In this document: positions 51,698-61,367 of the stretch, piece after piece
How positions within the stretch are numbered: the stretch's first letter is position 1
How the letters are laid out: each line of letters begins with the position of its first letter
DNA from: Aequorivita iocasae
GTDB lineage: Bacteria; Bacteroidota; Bacteroidia; Flavobacteriales; Flavobacteriaceae
Assembly (NCBI RefSeq): GCF_016757735.1
Contig: NZ_CP068439.1
Coordinates: 3,064,001 to 3,128,000, forward strand
Direction of reading: 5' to 3'
Length of the DNA: 64,000 bases
Program-made: the position numbers and the translations under genes
The notes under the pieces: model-generated
The model's input: the letters and a program-made list of their open reading frames with translations, nothing else
Database searches by the model: none
What the model was told of the DNA's origin: nothing

Positions 51698-51979
51698 ATG
51701 CCAACAAGTATTATTACCACAGACGATCTTCGGGAATTCAAAATGGAATTGCTCGATGATATTAAGACAATCCTTAGCAAACAGACTTCCGGTACTTTGA
51801 AAAGGTATCTAAAATCCTCGGAGGTAATGGAAATGCTACAGATAAGCCCCGGCACCTTACAAAATTTAAGGATCAATGGCACTTTGCCCTATAGTAAAAT
51901 GGGTGGGATTATTTATTATGATTCCGAGGATATACAGAAAGTCATGAATGACAGCAGGGTCCACCATAGCTATGAATAA
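51698..51979 (+). CDS. Helix-turn-helix DNA-binding protein (excisionase-like)
   Basis: A 93-residue protein with a C-terminal winged helix of the HTH_17/MerR-like type: RYLKSSEVMEMLQISPGTLQ then NLRINGTLPYSKMGGIIYYD, where the second helix and the wing (GGIIYYD) are typical of small Xis-like factors in Bacteroidota ICEs. The N-terminus is a helical dimerisation segment. It probably helps recombination or regulates transfer. It starts an operon with the two replication-type genes. Confidence 0.88.
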   Translation: MPTSIITTDDLREFKMELLDDIKTILSKQTSGTLKRYLKSSEVMEMLQISPGTLQNLRINGTLPYSKMGGIIYYDSEDIQKVMNDSRVHHSYE

Positions 51980-51985
51980 GTATGT

Positions 51986-52648
51986 ATGAACTATATAAGA
52001 CATCTGAACGCTGTATTTCAGCAATTTTCAATGGATTCGCGGTTGAACCCTACGCATATCAGTCTGTATATGGCTTTGTTCCAGTACTGGAATATTAACC
52101 GGTTCCCACAGGAGTTTTATATAAACCGGGAGGATATTATGAAGATGTCAAAAATAGGTTCCAAGGCAACTTACCATCGGTGCCTAAAAAACCTCCACGG
52201 ATGGAAATACATTCGGTATTTACCTTCACATAATCCCTATAAAGGGAGTAAGATCAGGTTGCCCAAATTTGATACAAGTACCGAACCAAATAAAGGTACA
52301 ACTACCGAAACAACCCCTGAACAACTAGAGGGACAGGCACTGGTACCTTATACAAACAGTAACAAACAGATAACAAAGAGTAAAAAAGCTAAGCTGCCAA
52401 ACAATAAAAATGAGGTGCTGGATTTTTTTGGGAAGCGAAAGTGGCCACCCCTGGAAGGAGAAAAATTTTACAATCATTACAGCTCCATTGGCTGGAAGGT
52501 AGGTGGAAAGATAAAGATAATGGATTGGCAAGCGGCTGCCGAGAATTGGATGTTAAAAGCCAAGGAAATTGAAACGGCCAAACCAGTGTCCCAAAAACGG
52601 GACAACCTAAAAACAAGTAAACACAAAAATTATGGTCAACCCCTCTAA
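51986..52648 (+). CDS. Replication-initiator-like protein, winged helix
   Basis: A 220-residue protein. The N-terminal 85 residues (YMALFQYWNINRFPQEFYIN and REDIMKMSKIGSKATYHRCL) match the winged-helix start of the ICE replication or helicase-loader partner family, followed by a Thr- and Lys-rich linker and a C-terminal region with WQAAAENWMLKAKEIE, similar to DnaD-like ends. It begins six bases after the HTH gene stop and overlaps the next gene by 17 bases. It probably loads the helicase for ICE DNA replication. Confidence 0.7.
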   Translation: MNYIRHLNAVFQQFSMDSRLNPTHISLYMALFQYWNINRFPQEFYINREDIMKMSKIGSKATYHRCLKNLHGWKYIRYLPSHNPYKGSKIRLPKFDTSTEPNKGTTTETTPEQLEGQALVPYTNSNKQITKSKKAKLPNNKNEVLDFFGKRKWPPLEGEKFYNHYSSIGWKVGGKIKIMDWQAAAENWMLKAKEIETAKPVSQKRDNLKTSKHKNYGQPL

Positions 52649-53288
52649 AATAACCGAAGGTGACATAGAATATTCCATTGGAAGGTTCAATGGTTTTGAG
52701 ATGTTCTATGATTTTCCAAAGATTCTGGTCTATTTGGAAGCGAAGGGAAAATTGTTGTTTGGGAAGCATTTTAAAATCTTTGATGAGGATAAGGACATCA
52801 TTTATAAACTTAGTAATTACTTCATCCAGGACAAAGATAAATGCGAAAAAGCAGGATTGGACCCGGAAAAAGGAATTTTATTTTCAGGTCCCGTGGGCTG
52901 CGGTAAAACTTCCCTGATGAAATTATTAAAATTCATAGTACCCTTACAACGCCCCTATTCCGTGGTTCCGTGTAGAAATATTGTCTTTGCCTTTAACCAT
53001 TTGGGCTATAAAATCATTGAGGACTATGGAAATGGCAGTTTCTTCTGTTTTGATGATCTGGGCGTGGAGCCGATGGGGCGGCATTATGGTCAGGACTGCA
53101 ATGTAATGGGAGAAATTCTGCTTTCGCGTTATGAGCTTTTTTTGAAGAGCAAACTGAAAACCCATACGACAACCAATCTTAATGCGGAGGAGTTGGAGGA
53201 ACGCTATGGCAGTCGGGTACGAAGTAGGATGCGGGAAATGTTTAACCTCATTGCCTTCGATGAAAGTGCTAGGGATAAAAGAAAATAA
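52632..53288 (+). CDS. DnaC/IstB-like P-loop ATPase
   Basis: A 218-residue AAA+ protein with Walker A GPVGCGKTSLMKLL (about residue 86), Walker B SFFCFDDLG (about 137), and an Arg-finger region (RYGSRVRSRMREMFNLIAFD). It resembles helicase loaders that cooperate with the protein before it, with which it overlaps by 17 bases. It should act on the ICE replication fork after conjugation. Common in CTnDOT-type ICEs. Confidence 0.85.
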   Translation: MVNPSKITEGDIEYSIGRFNGFEMFYDFPKILVYLEAKGKLLFGKHFKIFDEDKDIIYKLSNYFIQDKDKCEKAGLDPEKGILFSGPVGCGKTSLMKLLKFIVPLQRPYSVVPCRNIVFAFNHLGYKIIEDYGNGSFFCFDDLGVEPMGRHYGQDCNVMGEILLSRYELFLKSKLKTHTTTNLNAEELEERYGSRVRSRMREMFNLIAFDESARDKRK

Positions 53289-53299
53289 ATACAGTAATT

Positions 53300-54412
53300 A
53301 TGAAAATAGCAACCTTTAACGTCCAAAACCTGTTCCATCGGGATCGAAGTCTGCTTCAGAAAACCAGAGGCAAATGTGTATCCGATTGGATAGTGGAGTT
53401 TGATGCTTTATTATTAAAAGAAAGGTGCCCCTCGAATACAGAACGGTTAAAGGAACTATCCTTTCTATTGGATTTTGACAAAACCTACAATAATCCATAC
53501 GTGGTAATGCGAAAGAAGGCAGGATTGCTATATTTAAAAGGAATGAATTGTTCCAAAGAATTAAAATCAGGAGAATTGACGGACTGGAATGGATGGATAA
53601 AAGTACAGACGCTGCCCATTGATCCAGAAGCCACAAACCATAAAGCCATGGTTATTTCCGAAATAGATCCCGATATTTTGGTATTACAGGAAGTAGAGGA
53701 TAAAATGTCATTGGATGAATTCAATAACTTTGTTTTACCAAAATTCGACTGTGAAGCGTTCCAAGACATTATATTGGTACCAGGATCAGAGGGTAAGGGT
53801 CGTGAGCAATCGTTGTTATTGAAAAACGGATATGAACTTGAATCCGTTAAAATCCATAAACTGGAATCCTCAGAGTATGTAAAACAGAAATTATTGGAGT
53901 ATGAAATCCAGTCGCCAAAAGGGGAAAAAATTAATCTACTCTCGGCATATTTCCCTGAAAATAATCTTGATAAAGAAAAAGCTTTTGAAATACGAAAAAA
54001 TCAAGCTTATCAAACCTCAATGATTTATAAAATGCTACAGATGCAAGGGAAAACAAATATTGTTATAGCGGGAACTTTGAATGCTCCCTCCTACTGCAAT
54101 TCCTTATCGCCATTACTACAGGAAACGGACTTAAAGGACATCAGTAAAAGCAAAACATTCAATGTAGATATTGATGAAGGGAAGGACGCGACATATTATC
54201 GCATGGGCGCATACCGAATGGGGGTCAATATTAAGCAGAAGGATTATTTGTTGTGGTCCCCTACTCTTTTTGCCAAAGTAAATAGGAGTGGACTGAACCG
54301 GAAGGGGGTTTGGCCTGAGAAGCGGCCTAATTGGCGGATTTATTCTTCGATACGGAATAAGGAGCAGGCTGCTAGTTTGCATCCTGGGGTTTGGGGAGAG
54401 ATAATCTATTAA
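53300..54412 (+). CDS. Endonuclease/exonuclease/phosphatase-fold protein with altered active site
   Basis: A 370-residue protein of the EEP fold, with FNVQNLF at the start, LQEVEDK with the catalytic Glu, and the IKQKDYLLWSP segment. The usual GDFN motif reads GTLN (AGTLNAPS) and the final SDH reads SLH (AASLHPGVW), so two catalytic Asp are missing, while the neighbouring Asn and His remain. Activity is therefore doubtful. It starts 12 bases after the ATPase gene, so it belongs to the same operon. Confidence 0.75.
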   Translation: MKIATFNVQNLFHRDRSLLQKTRGKCVSDWIVEFDALLLKERCPSNTERLKELSFLLDFDKTYNNPYVVMRKKAGLLYLKGMNCSKELKSGELTDWNGWIKVQTLPIDPEATNHKAMVISEIDPDILVLQEVEDKMSLDEFNNFVLPKFDCEAFQDIILVPGSEGKGREQSLLLKNGYELESVKIHKLESSEYVKQKLLEYEIQSPKGEKINLLSAYFPENNLDKEKAFEIRKNQAYQTSMIYKMLQMQGKTNIVIAGTLNAPSYCNSLSPLLQETDLKDISKSKTFNVDIDEGKDATYYRMGAYRMGVNIKQKDYLLWSPTLFAKVNRSGLNRKGVWPEKRPNWRIYSSIRNKEQAASLHPGVWGEIIY

Positions 54413-54469
54413 TTGATGTAATCGAATATTTTTATTAACTTACTCAGAAGATAAAGTAAGAATAAGGTA

Positions 54470-55417
54470 TTGGAAAACTGGAGTGAAAATTATAGTAAAG
54501 TAACAGCAATTTTGTCAAAATACGGTTGGTTTATTTCTCCAGTACTAACAGGTGGAGAATTTATTGAAATTGAAAAGATTTGTGAAAAAATAAGTAATTC
54601 AAAAATACCCGAAAATGAAATTAATAAAGAAATCAACAAAGTAATTGCCCCAATCATATTCCATCCGAATTATAGAGCATTTTTGGTTTTTAAAGCTATA
54701 AAGCTGACTCATCTTAATAAATTTTCACATTTAATAGATAAGGCGACTTTTCACTACTATAAAAAAGATTTTATTTCTGTAATAGTATGTTTGGTCACTA
54801 TTGTAGAAGGCGTTTTGCTTTCTCATTATAAATGTTCAAATTCATTTCAAAATAAAAAGCCTTCTACAAGGGAGCTTATAGATACATTCTGTAATATGCC
54901 TTTAAGAACACTTAAACCATATTCTCGCCTTGTGTACTCTAAAGCTCTACAAGAATGCCTGTCTAACTGGTATTTTGCTAATACTAATAAATTTGATTTT
55001 TCTCATTCATTTTTAAATAGGCATTATATCGCACATAGTCTTGGCCATGAAAATTATTATTCTATTTTAGATTGCAACCGAATGTTTACAATTATAGATT
55101 TAATTAGCGAGATAATAGTAAATGACGATTACTACCATTTTCCTTTTATACCAGATGGAGAGGAAATACTTGATGAAAGAAGGGAATATTTTTTTAAGCT
55201 TATTAATGGAAATCTTTCATTAAATAAAATGAAAAAAATTGAATCTAAATTGCTACTTCAAAACATCTTTTATATTCCTACTGAAAACGATATTAACTTC
55301 AAGGAAATAATTAGTAATGAAGTTCGGAGAATCAAAAACTTTCAAGAAGATTTCGAAGAAAAATTTGGCTCAAGAAAAAAGAAAAAATCAATATTTGGAA
55401 AATTTAAACGAAAGTAA
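54470..55417 (+). CDS. HEPN-motif protein
   Basis: A 315-residue, AT-rich and helical protein. R184-x4-H189 in LNRHYIAHSLGHENYYSI is the RxxxxH motif of HEPN ribonucleases. The lead-in SNWYFANTNKFDFSHSFL is also HEPN-like. The C-terminus is basic (FGSRKKKKSIFGKFKRK). The start codon is TTG at 54470, with no ATG nearby and no clear ribosome binding site. It may be an RNase toxin or an abortive infection effector, inserted between the replication and amidase genes. No antitoxin is adjacent. Confidence 0.6.
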   Translation: MENWSENYSKVTAILSKYGWFISPVLTGGEFIEIEKICEKISNSKIPENEINKEINKVIAPIIFHPNYRAFLVFKAIKLTHLNKFSHLIDKATFHYYKKDFISVIVCLVTIVEGVLLSHYKCSNSFQNKKPSTRELIDTFCNMPLRTLKPYSRLVYSKALQECLSNWYFANTNKFDFSHSFLNRHYIAHSLGHENYYSILDCNRMFTIIDLISEIIVNDDYYHFPFIPDGEEILDERREYFFKLINGNLSLNKMKKIESKLLLQNIFYIPTENDINFKEIISNEVRRIKNFQEDFEEKFGSRKKKKSIFGKFKRK

Positions 55418-55527
55418 ATCATATTGATTTAGAAATTAAAGTTTGTTTCTCTTTAAGTATTTTAAACCTTTACTAACTGTTTTCAAGACTTCTTTTAAAT
55501 TTTTAAAAATTTTTACTGTGAACTCTT

Positions 55528-56184
55528 TCATTGTTTTCTAATTTTATAAATTGTTTCAATTATCAAAAGGGCCATTATGCTATTATTTTTTTTAAATTTT
55601 AAGAAAGCATTTTCATCCTCTTGGGAAAGAAAACCCATTTCCAAAAGGATAGCGGAAAGTTCATTAACCGTCTCTCTCAAAACATGAAAATTTGCAAATT
55701 TCACTCCCCTACTCTCAAATCCAAGATTAATCTTTAAATCCCTTTGAAGTGCATAGGCCAGTAATATTGATTCCGGAGAATATTTGCCTTGCTTCTTTGA
55801 CACATAAACTTCTACACCCCGGGCATTTGGGTTGTCCGAATAATTACAATGGAGTGAAAGAAATAAATCAGCTTTAAGTGTCCTTGCCAACTTTGTTCTG
55901 TCTCCCAACGAAATAAGCGTGTCCTTATATCGAGTAAGATAAATTTCAAAGTGGTTTTTAAAAGTGATCTCATTTAGTTCAACAATTTCCTTCGCGATTT
56001 TCAGGACGATATCCTTTTCCAGACTACCATTAACCCCCACAGCCCCAGAATCCGTTCCACCATGGCCAGGATCAATTACAATTATCTGTTTTCTAGTTTG
56101 GTTTGTTTGTGCCAAAACAGGGCTGGGCAATCCAAATAATTCTAAGGCAAAAATGATCGAAATTAAAAACTTGATCTGAGTCAT
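55528..56184 (-). CDS. N-acetylmuramoyl-L-alanine amidase
   Basis: A 218-residue periplasmic zinc amidase (Amidase_3). A signal peptide (MTQIKFLISIIFALELFG) is followed by the motifs VIDPGHGGTDSGAVG (first zinc His), a Glu within SLEKDIVLKIAKEI, LFLSLHCNYSD (second His) and ILLEMGFLSQEDE (catalytic Glu). It cleaves the cell wall and may help place the transfer apparatus. It is common beside tra genes of Bacteroidota ICEs. It is on the minus strand, divergent from the traE gene. Confidence 0.92.
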   Translation of the reverse strand: MTQIKFLISIIFALELFGLPSPVLAQTNQTRKQIIVIDPGHGGTDSGAVGVNGSLEKDIVLKIAKEIVELNEITFKNHFEIYLTRYKDTLISLGDRTKLARTLKADLFLSLHCNYSDNPNARGVEVYVSKKQGKYSPESILLAYALQRDLKINLGFESRGVKFANFHVLRETVNELSAILLEMGFLSQEDENAFLKFKKNNSIMALLIIETIYKIRKQ

Positions 56185-56360
56185 AATAACTTCTTGTTTT
56201 GAACAAAATTCAAAGATTCATTTCCATTTCTAACAATCCTCCAAAGTTTAACAATGGTTAGCGTTAAAATTTAAAGATTTTCTTTCCCTCCCTTCATTTC
56301 ATAATAGATTTCGCAAAATTTCAATAACCAACCTATTCCAGGTCTATAAAACGCATAGTT

Positions 56361-56648
56361 ATGAAAAGATCTATTTTCATTTTAACCGCTCTTTTATTTT
56401 CATTCACACAAAGCTTCGCGCAGATTGGCGGAATCGAAGAATCCGTAAATGATGTTTCCGATACTATACGGACCATCTTCCCTATTATTCTCGGAGTTAT
56501 CTTTCTTATTGGATTTCTCTTTAATGCTGGGCATTTCTTTGGAGAGAACGCAGACCTAAAAAAAGGGATTACCCGAGTTTTGGTATTCGTCCTGATCGCG
56601 GGAGCCGTGGTCGGAATTTTTACTTATTTAATCGGAATTGTGGTATAA
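56361..56648 (+). CDS. traE: Conjugation protein TraE, DUF4134
   Basis: A 95-residue small membrane protein with a signal peptide ending near SFAQ and two hydrophobic segments, with SVNDVSDTIRTIFPIILGVI and FGENADLKKGITRVLVFVLI. It is the VirB2-like pilin candidate of the Bacteroidota conjugation system. It starts the tra operon; the stop overlaps the next start (TAATG). Confidence 0.92.
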   Translation: MKRSIFILTALLFSFTQSFAQIGGIEESVNDVSDTIRTIFPIILGVIFLIGFLFNAGHFFGENADLKKGITRVLVFVLIAGAVVGIFTYLIGIVV

Positions 56649-56932
56649 TGAAACAATACGAGCCCTATAGAAACATCAGGAAAAGGGCGGTCATTTTTGG
56701 GCTGCCCATATCCCTGTTTGCCCTAATGATGATCTCAGTAGTGGCTTCGCTCTTGGTCATTATTTTCTCTTTCAGTTTCGGTATAATCGTCGGAGCAATA
56801 GTATTGAATATAGGCCTGTATATCGCGCTTATAAGGATTACAAACAATCCACAACTGTTCCATTTCTCAAAACCTTTTCCTCAGATTATCAGCAATAAGA
56901 AACCCACACTTTTCAATTATGAAGAAGATTAA
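56648..56932 (+). CDS. traF: Conjugation protein TraF, DUF4133
   Basis: A 94-residue membrane protein with two segments, the VirB3-like part of the channel. The N-terminal EPYRNIRKRAVIFGLPISLF is typical. It overlaps traE by one base and traG by 14 bases, so the three are translated as a coupled set. Confidence 0.9.
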   Translation: MKQYEPYRNIRKRAVIFGLPISLFALMMISVVASLLVIIFSFSFGIIVGAIVLNIGLYIALIRITNNPQLFHFSKPFPQIISNKKPTLFNYEED

Positions 56933-59315
56933 CGTGGCCGCATATCACCCAATAGTGGATATTCAAGAGAATGTCATTTTTGCCAATAATGGCAATGTGG
57001 TTTTGTGTTACGCGGGCAATCTTCCAGAAATATATTCCCTCTCCGAAAAAGATTTCGAGGATATTCACGGGGCTTGGTTTCAGGCCATTAAATCCTTGCC
57101 TACTGGATGCGTTGTTCACAAACAGGATATTTATCTAAAAAGAAACTTTTACTCAGAAAATCTACCTAACAAAACCTTTTTGGAAAAAGCCACACACAAG
57201 CATTTTAAGGGACGGGAATATATGAAGCACAAATGTTATCTGTTTTTCATTCTTACCAAAAACAAAGCGCTAAACAATTCAAAATATATCAACCCCTTTA
57301 AAAAGGTGACAAAAACAATTGTCCCGGAAATGGACGATACTATTCACAGTTTTCTTGGTGCCGTTAGTGATTCGGTTTCCTTTATAAACAACAGTCGAAA
57401 AATGGAATTCACTCCTTTGGATTCAAAGGAAATCCAAAGTATGACAAATGGCTTTTTCAATGGTTTCAATGAAGGGTTTGATACTGATATAATTTTAGAG
57501 AAAAGGGAATTGAATATTGGAGAAAACTATTTCGATGCTCTTGCCGTAAACAGTGAGCTCTGCTTTGGCGAAAATGTACAGAGCAGCAAGACCAATGAAC
57601 ATTTTACTTCAGACGATTTTGTGTTTCATCAAGGGTTTATCGATGGACTTGGACTTACGCTGAATGAAAACCATATTGTAAACCAAATTATGTATCTGGA
57701 TGACAAACAGAAGTGGCGAAAGATCCTCGACAAGAAGATCGAAGAACTCAACAAAAGCTCCAATTTTGGATCGCAAAATAAAGTGGTTTTAAAGAAGATC
57801 CAATATATACAGGACCAAATAAATTCCGATGACAATGCGCGGGTAATCCGGGGACATCTCAATATTATTTATTGGGATAAGGAGATGAAAAATCTTGAAA
57901 AAATCAGTTCCAAGATAAAGACTGAATTTAAGGAATTGGACATTATTCCTTACTATCCCCGTGGCGAGGAACGTAAAAATTATATCCTGAATAGCTTTTG
58001 CTGCTTTTCTTCCAACTTTTCAAATGACGATCTGTATGTAACGGATTTAAAACATTCGCTATGCCTATTGATCAACAACACCAATTATAAATCGGATACA
58101 ACGGGAGTAATATTCAACGATAGGGAACATAACATTCCTGTCCTTAAAGATGTCTGGGATGACAAAAAGAAACGCATCAAGGCCAGAAACTTCGCAATCT
58201 TCGCGCCTACTGGGGAAGGAAAATCCTTTTTAGCCAACAATATCTTGCGTCAATATTTTGAAAGCGGAGTTCGTCTTGTTATTATAGATTTGGGCGGCTC
58301 ATACACCAAGTTTGCAAAACTTTATCCCGAGCAATACACCGTGCTCCGCTATGAAAGTGGAAAAAACCTTGGTATAAACCCCTTTTATATAAGTGACCTT
58401 AAAGACTTGACCCCTGAACGTTTGGAGGATCTTTCCGTATTCCTTTTTGAATTGTTCGCATCAGATTTAAAAGTTACCAAAGCGCAATCGGTATCCGTTA
58501 AGAAAATCCTACGCCATTATTATAAGCAAATCAAGACCAATCATTCACTTAGCAGTTTTTATGCTTTTATTGAGTCCAATCAGGATTCACTTTTAAAGAA
58601 ATTGAAAATACATTCCGATTATTTCAACATTACCAATTTCCTGCACATTATGTCCGAGTATGTTGGGGATGGACTGTACAGTTTCCTCTTTGAGGTAAGT
58701 GAGGACCAAACCTATAAAATTGAGGACAAAAGATTGATTGTTTTTGAACTGGATGAAGTGAAGGACAATAAAGAAATTCTTTCCGTAATGCTGAAACTTA
58801 TAAAATCGGCGATCCAAAGAACCATTTGGAAGAACCGTGCTGAAAAAGGTGTCATTTTGTTCGATGAGTTTGCAAAGCAGCTCAAGTTTGAAAATGTATT
58901 GGAGAGCGTGGAATTCTATTACCAGGCTATCCGAAAACAGAATGGAGCTATTGGTATCATCCTACAATCCATCAACCAACTTCCAAATAATTCAACATCC
59001 GCAAGTATTCTGGAGAACACACAGGTCATTTACAGCCTTCACAATGAAAAAGGATATGACGAGCTGCAGAAAAGGTTGCACCTCTCCAGCCACGATTTAA
59101 ATCAGCTGAAATCAATCAAAAACAATCTTTCGGGGCCACGCAAGTACACGGAAATGTTTATAAAAATCGGAAGGGAAAGCAACATTTTTCGTTTGGAAGT
59201 TCCCAAAGAAGTTTATGCAGCTTACTTAACGGACGGGGCTGAAAATGAAGAAATAATGAAGCTTTATGAAAAGCATCAAAATATGGAAAAAGCAATCACT
59301 GAATATACATCCTAA
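56919..59315 (+). CDS. traG: Conjugation ATPase TraG, VirB4-like
   Basis: A 798-residue ATPase of the conjugation machine. Walker A APTGEGKSFLANN is at about residue 430, Walker B GVILFDEFAKQL at about 645. The N-terminal half is the family-specific part of Bacteroidota TraG. It powers pilus and DNA transport at the inner membrane. It is not the coupling protein TraD/VirD4; no such gene is in the window. The start ATG overlaps the traF stop region by 14 bases. Confidence 0.95.
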   Translation: MKKINVAAYHPIVDIQENVIFANNGNVVLCYAGNLPEIYSLSEKDFEDIHGAWFQAIKSLPTGCVVHKQDIYLKRNFYSENLPNKTFLEKATHKHFKGREYMKHKCYLFFILTKNKALNNSKYINPFKKVTKTIVPEMDDTIHSFLGAVSDSVSFINNSRKMEFTPLDSKEIQSMTNGFFNGFNEGFDTDIILEKRELNIGENYFDALAVNSELCFGENVQSSKTNEHFTSDDFVFHQGFIDGLGLTLNENHIVNQIMYLDDKQKWRKILDKKIEELNKSSNFGSQNKVVLKKIQYIQDQINSDDNARVIRGHLNIIYWDKEMKNLEKISSKIKTEFKELDIIPYYPRGEERKNYILNSFCCFSSNFSNDDLYVTDLKHSLCLLINNTNYKSDTTGVIFNDREHNIPVLKDVWDDKKKRIKARNFAIFAPTGEGKSFLANNILRQYFESGVRLVIIDLGGSYTKFAKLYPEQYTVLRYESGKNLGINPFYISDLKDLTPERLEDLSVFLFELFASDLKVTKAQSVSVKKILRHYYKQIKTNHSLSSFYAFIESNQDSLLKKLKIHSDYFNITNFLHIMSEYVGDGLYSFLFEVSEDQTYKIEDKRLIVFELDEVKDNKEILSVMLKLIKSAIQRTIWKNRAEKGVILFDEFAKQLKFENVLESVEFYYQAIRKQNGAIGIILQSINQLPNNSTSASILENTQVIYSLHNEKGYDELQKRLHLSSHDLNQLKSIKNNLSGPRKYTEMFIKIGRESNIFRLEVPKEVYAAYLTDGAENEEIMKLYEKHQNMEKAITEYTS

Positions 59316-59326
59316 AAACAGAAATT

Positions 59327-59896
59327 ATGAAGTCAAAAATTTTAATTCTCGCAATGGCACTATTGTTCAGCCTAAATATCAAGGCCCAAGGAATGCCCGT
59401 TTATGACAACACAAACTTTATCAGTTTGATTAAACAGTTATTGGAGTCTGGAAAGCAGACGTCCAATCTTATGAAAACGGTCAAATTCTTAAAAACCCAG
59501 AAAGAAAACCTTGAAAAGGTAAACGATGTGATCAAACAGCTGAAGGCAGTTCAAGAAATCAACCGGGACAACCAACGTTTGATTGACATTGTAAATGAGG
59601 ATTTACGAGATATATTGAACTCCCCTTTTATAAAACCTGACGAGATTACCCGTATCTCAGATTCCTTCAACGCTATAATCGATACCTCTTTGGACAATCT
59701 TGACTTTATAGATCAGATCCTCTCCAGCGATTATATGAAAATGAGCGATGCCGAAAGAGCCTCGATTTTGAAAGCAAAGGAAGTCCAAACAAAGGAAATG
59801 GTTGCCGAAATCACAAAAAAGACTGAGCGCTATCGGGATATTATTTCCTTTAGGAAAATGCAGGACAAGATAAATAACCGGGAAACAGCCTACTAA
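59327..59896 (+). CDS. traI: Conjugation protein TraI, DUF4141-like
   Basis: A 189-residue exported protein with a signal peptide ending near NIKAQ, and an otherwise helical, coiled-coil rich body (SGKQTSNLMKTVKFLKTQKE and VNDVIKQLKAVQEINRDN). It is the VirB5-like component in this gene order. It is 11 bases after traG and two bases before traJ. Naming follows position in the CTnDOT operon, not a recognised active site. Confidence 0.85.
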   Translation: MKSKILILAMALLFSLNIKAQGMPVYDNTNFISLIKQLLESGKQTSNLMKTVKFLKTQKENLEKVNDVIKQLKAVQEINRDNQRLIDIVNEDLRDILNSPFIKPDEITRISDSFNAIIDTSLDNLDFIDQILSSDYMKMSDAERASILKAKEVQTKEMVAEITKKTERYRDIISFRKMQDKINNRETAY

Positions 59897-59897
59897 A

Positions 59898-60740
59898 ATG
59901 ACCGGCGCAATCTCATTGGGGATAGGTCTGGAATACGTTGACACGATTTACCAGACCATACAGAACAGCGACTTTTCGCAATACACAATTGGCGGAATGA
60001 AAACGCTCGCGGTGCTGTTCTTTCTGATCAACATTCTCAAAAAATACAATGAGGGTGCGGTAGATAAGGATGGATACACTTGGGGACTTAGTCCTGGCGA
60101 ACTAATCAAAAATTTTATGATCGTCATCCTCGTCATTTTCTCAACGCAGGTATTGGGGTTCTTTGATGGCATATTGGTGGCCATTGAATCCCAATATCGC
60201 AACACGGCTCCTGCCTTACTTCCTTTACAATTGCAGGATATTCCACTGGAGGAGGATGTAGGGGCAATGGATATGTTCAAAAAGGCTATGGCCTTGTTGT
60301 ATGATGCACTGGTTACTCCCTTGTATGGATTTAAGATTTTTGCATTTATCATCGGACTCTTTCTATGGATATTAGACCTATTCATCTACCCATTATTTTT
60401 GGCAGAACGATTTTTCCTTTTGGGAATTATGCGTGCCTTCTTCCCGCTTGTAATCAGCTTGGCGGTTTTTGAGAAATTCCGCACCCTTGCCTATAACTAT
60501 TTCAAGCTTTATGCGGCAGTCTATATGTTGGTGCCGGCCTTCTTTCTGGTCAATGTTTTTATCAATGCGATCTACACGGAAATCAACACCAACTTTTGGG
60601 TAAACCTTTTTGGCACCGATGTGGGCAATAAAGTTTTTGCGCCCGTTGTAGAACTCGGCTCCATAGGATTTATTGTATTTCTAAAATTCAAGCTCTATAG
60701 ACGTGCCACCACATTCACCTCGAGACTTTTTACAGCTTAA
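59898..60740 (+). CDS. traJ: Conjugation protein TraJ, VirB6-like
   Basis: A 280-residue polytopic membrane protein with about six hydrophobic segments. It shows the conserved pattern VLFFLINILKKYNEGAVDKD and PLYGFKIFAFIIGLFLWILD. It forms part of the inner-membrane channel. It starts two bases after traI. Confidence 0.9.
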   Translation: MTGAISLGIGLEYVDTIYQTIQNSDFSQYTIGGMKTLAVLFFLINILKKYNEGAVDKDGYTWGLSPGELIKNFMIVILVIFSTQVLGFFDGILVAIESQYRNTAPALLPLQLQDIPLEEDVGAMDMFKKAMALLYDALVTPLYGFKIFAFIIGLFLWILDLFIYPLFLAERFFLLGIMRAFFPLVISLAVFEKFRTLAYNYFKLYAAVYMLVPAFFLVNVFINAIYTEINTNFWVNLFGTDVGNKVFAPVVELGSIGFIVFLKFKLYRRATTFTSRLFTA

Positions 60741-60752
60741 ACGGATTTAATA

Positions 60753-61367
60753 ATGAAAACACCCTATAAAAATATCTATAAGGTCCTAAAGACAAATCGG
60801 TTTATCGTAATTGCCGTTGTGGCTTTTTCCTTTCTGTCCAGCATCATTTCCGTTTGGTCTGTGTTCAATATCAATAATAAGGCATTGAACAATGCTTTCG
60901 CAATCAATACTGACGGATCTGTAATTCCCTTAAAATGGGTTGCACAAAAAGAAAATTTAAAAGTTGAAGCCTTGGCACATCTCGAACTGTTCCATTCCTA
61001 TTTCTACAATATAGATGCGAGCAACTACGAAAAGAATTTGGAGAAAGCTTTGTGGCTTGGAAACAGCTCTGTCGATAATCTGTATCGACAAAAGAAAGCC
61101 GATGGCGTATATAACAGATTGCTCCAATATTCACTGGTTCAAAAAGTTATCAGCATTGAATCCCAATTGGACCTGCAGAGCAATCCTTATAAATTTCAGA
61201 CCAAAACAATTTTTGAAATCAATCGCGGTACCGTGGTGGATCGGTATGAATTGATCTCCACAGGAAGGCTGATTGTCGTGGACCGAAACTTTCCCAAGAA
61301 TACACACGGTCTTTTGATCACTGATTATTTTGAAAAATCACTTAAAAAACTTACAAATGAAAATTGA
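60753..61367 (+). CDS. traK: Conjugation protein TraK, VirB8-like
   Basis: A 204-residue bitopic protein with one N-terminal membrane helix (FIVIAVVAFSFLSSIISVWSV) and a periplasmic NTF2-like domain (VEALAHLELFHSYFYNIDAS and TGRLIVVDRNFPKNTHGLLI). It is the VirB8-like scaffold. The stop overlaps the likely traM start by 11 bases. There is no traL-sized gene between. Confidence 0.9.
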   Translation: MKTPYKNIYKVLKTNRFIVIAVVAFSFLSSIISVWSVFNINNKALNNAFAINTDGSVIPLKWVAQKENLKVEALAHLELFHSYFYNIDASNYEKNLEKALWLGNSSVDNLYRQKKADGVYNRLLQYSLVQKVISIESQLDLQSNPYKFQTKTIFEINRGTVVDRYELISTGRLIVVDRNFPKNTHGLLITDYFEKSLKKLTNEN

